A DNA stretch of 64,000 nt from Cololabis saira (taxonomy: Eukaryota > Chordata > Actinopteri > Beloniformes > Belonidae). Both the position numbers and the translations under genes were made by a program. The notes below the pieces were generated by a model, which made no database searches, was not told the DNA's origin, and saw only the letters and a list, made by a program, of their open reading frames with translations. How positions within the stretch are numbered: the stretch's first letter is position 1; the number at the start of each line of letters is the position of its first letter. Of the stretch, positions 57,218 through 64,000 are shown piece after piece. The DNA is taken from contig NC_084587.1 in NCBI RefSeq assembly GCF_033807715.1, forward strand, positions 19,763,017-19,827,016, read 5' to 3'.

Positions 57218-58171
57218 GATACACCCAATGATTTTTTTATTTTATTTATTAAAACAAAACCATTTTTCCGTCCAAAAGGACTACCGAAAACATAAATAAA
57301 AAAACAAAAACTAATTTTCAATTGCATATCACAAAAATCATTGATCATGGGCCTTGTTGCTGTACAATTTTGTTTAGCTTTTTTTTTACCCAAATATTTT
57401 CTGATTATTAAATAATTTTGTTGTATTTTCTGACCACAAAGTGCCATCAAGTAAGAATTTCAGGTTTATGATTTAGAAATCATCCGCCTCAAGACTGTTC
57501 CAGCGTGAGTGACTGTATTGATGGTGTATTCCCATCAAAAGCTCCATGCATGATTTTTCTTTTGCTAATCCAAAATGTTATTAAAGTAACTGACCAGCAT
57601 GAGCCTGTAACATGTCTAAAAAATTGGTTTCTGTATTTCATCTTCAGCTGTTTCCATGTTCTTTTTTTTTTCACTCGCATGATCACCCCTGCAGGAAAGA
57701 GACTCTAATATATCTATACCCCCATTTGTTACTCATGTTTAAAAGTCTCTAATTACTTAAATCACTCATTCATTCTTTTCCTAAATCGTAGCGCTTTCCT
57801 TTGCTTTTGCAGGAGCTACTTTTCCACGGACAAATGTGCTAACATTCACTGCAATATTGCAAAAAGAGCTGTAATAAAAAAAAAAAAAGTAGCAGGATGC
57901 CCTTTGTTTAAGTTGGGGTGGCAGTGGAGAACCAGGATATTAAAGCTCTATTGTTAGCTTGTTGTAGTTGTGATGCAGGCGCTTAATGCAGTTAGCATAC
58001 TTAAAGCTGATTGATCGAACTGAAATCAGTGACTGTGGGTTTCAGATCTCAGGGTTGTATATGAACCAGCACTAAACTAAACTAAACTCAATTCAATTCA
58101 ATTCAATGACATATTTATCTACTTAGTAATTTATTTACTTTATTAATCCCCAGGGGGAAATTAATTAAACA
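57218..58171. other. no recognised feature
   Basis: AT-rich, with A- and T-runs. Short (CTAAA)n and (TTCAA)n patches at 58074-58107 and a retroelement-tail-like phrase TTAATCCCCAGGGGGAAATT at 58144-58163. Confidence 0.4.
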
Positions 58172-58240
58172 CCCATCCATCTGTCCATCTATTATCAATG
58201 CCCACGGATCTGCTGGAGCCTATCCCACCTCAACGCTCAC
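58172..58240 (-). mobile_element. SINE 3' fragment (same family as 45.4 kb)
   Basis: CCATCCATCTGTCCATC followed by CTGGAGCCTATCCCACCTCA is the reverse complement of the 3' end of that SINE family. Confidence 0.5.
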
Positions 58241-58299
58241 AAAAAACAAACACACACAACAGAAAAAAAAGGTTTTGATAGTTTCGTCTTCCTGTAAAA

Positions 58300-58825
58300 G
58301 TCCAGCTGCCATAATTTAGGCTTTTGGTTTGGATTTTTCTGTCTTTTGCCTTATAGTGCTGTGTGTTTTGTTGTTGTTTTAGTGGGTTTGTTTAGTTAGT
58401 CTTTCAGATTTTTCAAGAGTAATTTAGTTTAGATTTATCTCTATCTTCTCTCTGGTTTTATGTCAGCCGTTTTGTGTTATTTCCTTTACTTGTTGATTCT
58501 TCCCTGTTGGATATGACTTCTCCTGTTGTCATCGGTCCTGATTGTTCACACCTGGATCTTCCCAGCCCCTGTGTCTTTGCAATGTCCTACTTTTCCTTCC
58601 GTCCTTCTGGTTCATTGTCACTGTCAGTGTCTTGTACTTCTCATTTGTTCCTCCCCAGGTGTTTCCTTACCCCTTTCCATTCCTTTTTTTGTTTTAATTT
58701 ATTTATATTGTATCATTGGTTTTTGCATACTTTGATTTTTGCAGACTTTTATATTAATAAAGGATTTTGATTTTTGGTTCCCTAATCTTGTGCATCTTGG
58801 GTCTAATTCCTGCAAGTCTGACAGC
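58300..58825 (+). mobile_element. retroelement end or solo-LTR-like fragment (copy B)
   Basis: Contains GTCATCGGTCCTGATTGTTC, an AATAAA signal (58756-58761), then a short tail with TGGGTCTAATTCCTGC ending TCTGACAG. It matches in layout and key phrases the minus-strand segment at 43842-44168. The Ser/Phe-rich frames are translations of T-rich DNA. Confidence 0.45.
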
Positions 58826-59290
58826 AGCAAAAACTGTACCAAAAGCACCTGTAACAATCATTAAAATCTCTTTAGGAAATAATTGGTGGATTGTTCTTGC
58901 TAATAGTTACTTGAAAACATTGTAAAATCCCAGGTTTTAAAGCTGAAAATGAGCCAAATGCAGACCTTTTATCGGGATAAGGTTCTAAGCTGCTAAAGAG
59001 GACAAAACAACTTTCTAATGCAAAGAGCGTAATTACATTTTGTTGTGCAATTAATAGAAAATTAAATGAGTAAATGACGAATATCTTGTTCTTTTGTTCA
59101 ACTAAGCCACCATTTTCAAATGGCTCACATGTTTTCTATTTCAAATATTTTTGGTAAAAATAAAGAATCAAATGAAGGGCTTTTGCATACATAGGTCTTA
59201 ACTGTGATAAGCTGTCACACTGTAATGTGTAGAAAGAAATTTTAAAGCAATAGCCTTACCTGAAGAAAAGCCATGCAATGTACTGAAAAC
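58826..59290. other. no recognised feature
   Basis: AT-rich unique DNA. Confidence 0.4.
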
Positions 59291-59339
59291 GGGTCTGCAA
59301 TCCACTTTTGGGTCTCGACCCACCAGTTGAGAATCACTG
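59291..59339 (-). mobile_element. hAT (Charlie-like) terminus fragment
   Basis: On the minus strand it starts CAGTGATTCTCAACTGGTGG and continues GTCGAGACCCAAAAGTGG, the well-known vertebrate hAT terminus. Only about 49 bp remain. Confidence 0.65.
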
Positions 59340-59663
59340 CTCTGCATGAAGTTTGCAGACATCCTTCCACCCCTGCTACGCTTTTCCAGAATGCCAAGCC
59401 AAACAGACCTTATTTTACTCCAATTATAGCTCCGTTACTACCTCCCAAGGCAGTACAGTAACAAAATATTATTCCATTCTAGCTCTGGTGCTATTCACAC
59501 AGCACAGTGGGGCGGAAAATAAAAGCGCTACAGAGGTGGAACAAACTGTCTGTGAGAATGGGGCTTTTGTTACAGGAGTGATGGTAATTGTCATCATTTC
59601 AGAAACGTAAAAATCACAATGGTGAATAGAAGATACGGTCCTGACATGCTGATTGCACTATTG
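59340..59663. other. no recognised feature
   Basis: Short frames without domains. Confidence 0.4.
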
Positions 59664-59664
59664 T

Positions 59665-59722
<58 letters not shown>
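59664..59722. repeat. (TG)n microsatellite, ~58 bp
   Basis: Pure dinucleotide run. Confidence 0.96.
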
Positions 59723-59726
<4 letters not shown>

Positions 59727-60411
59727 TTAACAAACTTAAAGATAAAAATCTGTGAAAGTGAATGTAATGTAAAATGTATTCGGTGTAAATTGAGAAAAGT
59801 GATCAGATTAATTTAAAACTGCTTACATAACAACTACAGCAACAGATCCAATAAAACAGAGCCATCTTTCATCATTTATTCAGTACTCCAAAGGGTGGCA
59901 GTCATTAGAAAAAAAAATAATGAAAATGCTCACAAGCTAATAATAGGATCAATAAAATGTGTGTCTATGATTTATGTTATGTATAATAATATAAGGCCAC
60001 AGTAAACTGAACCCGCACCCCCTTTCCTATTTAACACACTTGTCACCCACGTGGGCTGGAATAAAGGTACATCAAGTGGAGTTTTAGTTCACAGTACAGT
60101 ATAAGCACTGGTACACATCAGTGTACTGGTACACATCCATCAAATTATCAGAGAGATACCTATAAAGTATTGTACACACATTCATTTCTCCATCACATAC
60201 CAAATCAACTCATATTTGTATCCAATACTATACAAGCAACTTCCACTGAAGTGTTTTCTCATTTAATTAGCACTTTTAATTAAAGACACCACTTTTCTGT
60301 TTTTTTAGGCAGGCTATGTGAGAGGCAGATGGTCTGCATGCATCTACACCATCATCTCGATGAGACTAAGGCTTTGCATCTGCATTCCTGTCTGTGGTTA
60401 GCGCTTAACAA
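59723..60411. other. no recognised feature
   Basis: AT-rich unique DNA; a tandem CACTGGTACACATC / TACTGGTACACATC duplication near 60106-60137. Confidence 0.45.
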
Positions 60412-60870
60412 TAATGGCGCTTTTCCACTAGCACCTACTCAGCCCGACTCGCCTCGGGAGGGCTCGTCTCGCCTCTACCCGCTTTGTCCCCGTTTGTTTT
60501 TCCACAGCCAGGTGAGAAGTGGGCAGGTTGGGGTGAAGCTGCTGTGACGTACTCGATTGCGCAGCACCTTTGTCCGTGTCGGCGCAGATCAGAAATCAGC
60601 TGGAGCCGCGAGCGGCTGAGAGTAAAACAGAGCTCCTGCTAGATCTGATCGTTCCTTATCACCCGTCTACATCCCTTTTTTAATTCTCTCCTCAGCCACC
60701 AGGTTTATGAACATCTGCACCTCAGAGTTGGATCACCAAACAGACGTTTGCGCTGTATAATAAAATCACCGCGAGCCGCCAGTCGTTCTCGCGCTGACTC
60801 CCGCTTCCTGAATCAAACGTCTGACGGCCCCGCCCCCCGACCAATCAGTGGCGTGGAGGGTGGTGACGTC

Positions 60871-61606
60871 CAGTACTCGAGTTGTAAAAAAGAATCAGGG
60901 GGGATGGTGGATTTTATCATATGGGGACAGATAATTTGTGCTGATAACAAATAATATAATATATTACAAATAATAGCACTGACCAAAACAGCTGCAGAAA
61001 TACTGCAGGAATGACATAGCAGCAGTTAAATGCAGCCTTCTGTAAGCTTTAAATATCCACTGGGCTTACATCAAATACATCAAAACACAACAATAAAAAA
61101 CAGTTTTCTGAACTTATCAATATGCCTCTGTCCTTCACAGGATAAGTAAAATGGATCACTGCAAAAACTCAAAATCTTAACAAGAATATTTGTCTTATTT
61201 CTAGTTAAAATGTTTCATTTTAGTAAAAAAATCTCATTACACTTAAAACAAGACTCATCACTGGAAAAAACAACAATTTTCACCTGTTTCAAGTAGATTT
61301 TCACTTAAAATAAGTAGAAAAATCTGAAGATTTTTTTGCTTGTAATGAGAAGTTAAATCTTGTCCCACTGGCAGATTTTCTACTTATTTCAAGTGAAAAT
61401 CTACTTGAAACAGGTGAAAATGGTCAAATAAGTTATTTTTCTGGTGATGACTCTAAATGTTGAAATAGCAGTAAAACTACATTCATTGATGAAATGACAT
61501 AAGGGATGGAAAGGGGGGATGGCAGTTTTACAGGGGGGATGATTTTGACCGTTTTTATTTCAGGGGGGATGCCATCCCCCCTCATCCCCCCTCAACTCGA
61601 GTACTG
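60871..61606. mobile_element. hAT-type element nested in the Harbinger-like element
   Basis: Perfect 14-bp ends CAGTACTCGAGTTG / CAACTCGAGTACTG and a perfect 8-bp duplication GTGACGTC (60863-60870 and 61607-61614). Sub-terminal GGGGGGATG repeats occur in both orientations. It carries a CACTG-ended MITE fragment in its centre. No transposase. Confidence 0.92.
61157..61455. mobile_element. CACTGCAAAAACTC palindromic MITE (copy 2, truncated)
   Basis: Same left end as 10625-11008 (CACTGCAAAAACTCAAAATC) and the same internal arms (TTTCACCTGTTTCAAGTAGA and its inverse), but the last ~120 bp including the right terminal repeat are missing after GATGACTCT. Third level of nesting: inside a hAT inside a Harbinger-like element. 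Confidence 0.75.
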
Positions 61607-61776
61607 GTGACGTCAGATATAGTGCCGGCTCAGCCCGGTTAGAACCTCGGCAGAGTGGTTACGGAAAAAGTATCTGCTTGGCACGGCTCCACCCGCCTCA
61701 GCCCGTAGTGGAAAAGCGCAAGACGGGGGCGTGGCGGGTAGAAGCGCGCTGAGCAGGTACTAGTGGAAAAGGGCCA

Positions 61777-61954
61777 TAATAGGACCCTTCCAGGGCACGC
61801 AACTGGCCATGTTTCCTTGCATACAGTAGATCAGTCACAGTCCCAGCAGTCCTTGTTTCAGATCTGGCAGTACACAGTTAAAAAAAATAATGGTGTAATA
61901 GGTGTGTTTCAACGAGTCGCCAGGCAAACTTTGTTTGATCTATTTTCTTATTTA
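61777..61954. other. spacer, no recognised feature
   Basis: The long plus-strand frame from 61763 runs from the Harbinger end through this spacer into other repeats, so it is not a gene. Confidence 0.5.
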
Positions 61955-62110
61955 CCCATTTCTACCTGTTTACTGGGATGGGGTGGAGTCAGCTCTTGCC
62001 AATATGGCGTCATCCAGAGCTTCAAAATAGAATCTTTGGAAGTACTCTTCAGAAAACCTATAGGTGACGTCACAGGGTTTGTCTGGTCCTTTTCCAAGCA
62101 GTCTATGGGT
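61955..62110 (+). repeat. dispersed repeat fragment (also at 15.6 kb)
   Basis: Phrases GGGTGGAGTCAGCTCTTGCC, CAATATGGCGTCATCCAGAG, AAGTACTCTTCAGAAAACC and GCAGTCTATGG form a recognisable teleost interspersed repeat; the last two recur at 15615-15695. Confidence 0.55.
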
Positions 62111-62120
62111 ATGGTACCCC

Positions 62121-62340
62121 CAAGGGCGCAGATGGCACTGGGGACGGGGGGGACACGTCCCCCCCAGATTTATAGTGGTCCCCGATCCGATCCGTCCCAC
62201 CCACTGTCCCTATGTAACAGCCTGTCCTAACTGCATGTGAGCGCGCACTGCGTTACATCGAACGCTCTCTGTCCACGCTGAAAGCGTTATGCCCCCCCCC
62301 CCCCCCCCCCATGTTCTTTTGATTGACAGCTGAAACTCGC
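62121..62340 (+). mobile_element. hAT-like left end (GGCGCAGATGGCAC family)
   Basis: Begins CAAGGGCGCAGATGGCACTG followed by a G-run and ACACGTCCCCCCC, an arrangement I recognise from a teleost hAT family. It includes a 19-bp C-run (62292-62310). No right end or duplication found; the part from 62348 is a foldback and the rest is unassigned. Confidence 0.45.
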
Positions 62341-62347
62341 TTTGTAG

Positions 62348-62474
62348 GCTGATTTATGGTTCCACGTTACGCCAATGCAGACCCTTCGGCGTAGGGTACG
62401 CGGCGACACGCACCGAACTCTGCGCGTCGCCGCGAAACCTACGCAGTCGATTTTACGCGGAACCATAAATCAGC
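62348..62474. mobile_element. GCTGATTTATGG foldback family (copy 3)
   Basis: The cleanest copy: 127 bp from GCTGATTTATGGTTCCACG to GGAACCATAAATCAGC, with inner arms GTACGCGGCGACACGC and GCGCGTCGCCGCG also pairing. CpG-rich. Apparently inserted in the hAT-like remnant. Confidence 0.85.
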
Positions 62475-63057
62475 ATTAACCGCACTCCCCGCCCGTGCGC
62501 TCCAGAAAGAAACTCCTAAAAGAGTAAAGAGACAAGTAAAAGATGGGTGATTACTTCACTTGTAATCTTCCTACGTTTGTCCTTTCTAAACAGAAAACAA
62601 GCTTGATATTGTGATATTTAAATGTTCTATTTTCTTCCTGCCGCTCGCATTGAAAGCTGGTTGAAAGCCGGTGTTCTGAGATTTCTTCCTACCCATAATT
62701 TTTTCCTACTCGAGTTGACTGCGCATGCGTATAGCAGCAACTTCAGACTTCAGAAGGCCATAATATCCTGCTAACTGATCGCCGCGGAAGAGAAAAGGTT
62801 AGTTTCTTGTATTTTAATACTTTGTATGGACAGTATTTAATGCATATACGTTTGAGGGACAAATCAAATGCATGTCTTTATGCCTGTGCGTGAGTGAATG
62901 TGCTTTTCCAGCTGTATTAAACAGCTAGAAAAGTTATTCAGTTTTGTGCCAAAAGCAGTGATGGAAATCAACAGGTAGAGCAGGAAATTGACATACCACC
63001 AAAGGTTAACTGCAGCATCCAGCAAGAAGGTTTGATTGATTTTATTTAGGGCGGCAG

Positions 63058-63075
63058 TAGCTCAGGTGGTAGAGC
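63058..63075 (+). promoter_or_regulatory. SINE internal promoter A-box
   Basis: TAGCTCAGGTGGTAGAGC, close to the tRNA A-box consensus TRGYNNARNNG. Confidence 0.75.
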
Positions 63076-63102
63076 GGGTCGTCCAATGATCCGATGGTCG
63101 GC

Positions 63103-63113
63103 GGTTCGAATCC
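63103..63113 (+). promoter_or_regulatory. SINE internal promoter B-box
   Basis: GGTTCGAATCC, a perfect B-box consensus, about 45 bp after the A-box as expected. Confidence 0.85.
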
Positions 63114-63631
63114 CGCTCTGTCCCAGTTTGCTGTCGTAGTGTCCTTGGGCAAGACACCTTACCCACCTTGCCTCGTGTGAATGTGTATGAATGTTGGTGG
63201 TGGTCGGAGGGGCCGTTTGGCGCGATATGGCAGCCACGCTTCTGTCAGTCTGCCCCAGGGCAACTGTGGCTACAATGTAGCTTACCACCACTGGAGAGAA
63301 TGTGTATGGATGAATAATGATTTCTGTAAAGCGCTCTGGGTGCCTAGAAGGGCGCTATATAAATCCAAGTCATTATTATTATTATTATTTATTATAATTT
63401 TTGGCTACGGTAGGAAAGAATTTTAGGTAGGAAAAAATCTCAGAACACCGGTTGAAAGCAGGTTGAAAGCACTGTAGGAAACATTCATGGATGAAGAACG
63501 ACTGATCCAGTTAGTTGAAACGAGAAGTTATCTCTATGATACCTCCTCATTTCACTACAAAAACCTCAATAAAGTGGCAGAAAGAAATATTATCCTATTA
63601 TTATATTATTTTTTTTGTTAACAATTTTTTA

Positions 63632-63808
63632 TACATACATACATATACATAATACATATACACATACACACACATATACATACATACATACATACATACA
63701 TACATACATACATACATACATACATACATACATACATACATACATACATACATACATACATACATACATACATACATGCATACATGCATACATGCACATA
63801 CACACGCA
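63632..63808. repeat. (CATA)n microsatellite with CACA/TGCA variants
   Basis: Pure tetranucleotide run from about 63677 to 63776 with imperfect flanks. The Tyr-Ile-His and Cys-Met-Tyr-Val frames on the two strands derive from it. Confidence 0.96.
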
Positions 63809-63912
63809 TACCCTAAATGAAATAGAAGAGGGCCCGTTTCCCACTTAAGGAGGCAGAGGACAAGTGTGACAATCTGTCTCGTGGAACAATGGCCCCCTAA
63901 AAGTGTTTCTGG

Positions 63913-63913
<1 letters not shown>

Positions 63914-64000
<87 letters not shown>
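63914..64000. repeat. (AT)n microsatellite reaching the window edge
   Basis: At least 86 bp of pure AT dinucleotide running off the right edge; true length unknown. Confidence 0.97.

Larger units (their letters stand above)
60415..61776. mobile_element. PIF/Harbinger-like element with TAA target duplication
   Basis: 1362 bp. Left end TGGCGCTTTTCCACTAGCAC and, inverted, right end TGGCCCTTTTCCACTAGTAC match at 18 of 20. TAA lies on both sides (60412-60414 and 61777-61779); a 3-bp T-W-A duplication is typical of PIF/Harbinger. Of its length 736 bp is a nested hAT element (60871-61606), so the host element is only about 620 bp of GC-rich non-coding DNA. Confidence 0.8.
63049..63395 (+). mobile_element. 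tRNA-derived SINE
   Basis: The tRNA-like head GGGCGGCAGTAGCTCAGGTG runs to about 63124 with well-preserved RNA polymerase III boxes. A tRNA-unrelated body (GTCCTTGGGCAAGACACCTT, GTAAAGCGCTCTGGGTGCC, GCGCTATATAAATCC) and an (ATT)n tail at 63372-63395 follow. It sits inside the CCGGTG element. Promoter boxes look intact, so it could be transcribed, but mobility would depend on a partner LINE not seen here. Confidence 0.85.
62668..63451. mobile_element. inverted-repeat element with CCGGTGTTCTGAGATTT ends, hosting a SINE
   Basis: Left end CCGGTGTTCTGAGATTTCTT and, inverted, right end CCGGTGTTCTGAGATTTTTT match at 19 of 20, with further sub-terminal matching (TTCCTACC). TTGAAAG flanks both ends (62661-62667 and 63452-63458), but TTGAAAG also recurs nearby, so the duplication is suggestive only. 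784 bp including the SINE at 63049-63395. Superfamily unknown. Confidence 0.7.

Noticed and set aside
58474..58770. Hydrophobic 98-codon frame resembling a membrane protein
   Set aside because: Lies in a T-rich retroelement end with an AATAAA signal; hydrophobicity follows from TTT/CTT codons. The same applies to the minus-strand frame at 43898-44182.
61157..61455. Complete CACTG MITE
   Set aside because: The right terminal repeat expected from the 10.6-kb copy is absent, so it is truncated.
61763..62230. 155-codon plus-strand frame
   Set aside because: Runs from the end of the Harbinger-like element through a spacer and a dispersed repeat into a hAT remnant; composed of unrelated pieces.
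63049..63124. A tRNA gene
   Set aside because: A- and B-boxes are good, but acceptor-stem pairing is poor, there is no convincing anticodon arm, and the sequence continues into a SINE body and (ATT)n tail.

Overview
The window looks like ray-finned (teleost) fish nuclear DNA. It is AT-rich and full of long (CA)n, (TG)n, (AT)n and (CATA)n microsatellites. It carries teleost-type repeats: Rex1-like and CR1/jockey-like LINE fragments, tRNA-derived SINEs, Tc1 relics, and many short non-autonomous DNA transposons. I found no exon of a host protein-coding gene that I can defend. Most long open frames are microsatellite translations, purine-tract translations or transposon remnants. The best reading is a gene-poor intergenic or intronic stretch.

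Layout. 1-6.3 kb: a CACTG-ended palindromic repeat, a Rex1-like LINE 3' end, and a minus-strand LINE 3' end split by a 1.75-kb element with an exact 7-bp target duplication. 6.3-10.4 kb: low-repeat DNA with polypurine tracts and possible conserved non-coding blocks. 10.4-13.1 kb: a hAT element with a nested CACTG palindrome, then a weak exon-like block and a dispersed repeat. 13-18.3 kb: mostly unique. 18.4-20.0 kb: two hAT elements with 8-bp target duplications, one keeping the start of a transposase frame. 21.2 kb: a 113-bp (CA)n. 23.4-24.7 kb: a TTAA-type MITE and a second Rex1-like fragment. 25.5-27.5 kb: a perfect palindrome, then a composite transposon holding a TTAA MITE, a foldback and a 21-bp minisatellite. 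28-42 kb: mostly unique, with a second copy of the 18.4-kb hAT family at 32.1 kb. 42.3-50.1 kb: three Tc1 relics, a SINE with its target duplication and a retroelement end. 50.2-55.5 kb: two hAT elements with perfect target duplications and further polypurine/microsatellite DNA. 55.9-57.2 kb: a long TTAA element with splice and poly(A) signals. 58-64 kb: a dense nest (hAT inside a TAA-flanked Harbinger-like element, with a third element inside the hAT), foldbacks, a tRNA-derived SINE inside another palindromic element, and microsatellites running off the window edge.

The window is chiefly informative as an insertion record. Seven hAT-type elements have matching 8-bp flanks, three copies of TTAA-type elements have TTAA on both sides, one element has TAA flanks, and several nests fix relative insertion order. 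Family names rest on termini, target duplications and remembered consensus, not on a database search. No coordinated gene system is visible.
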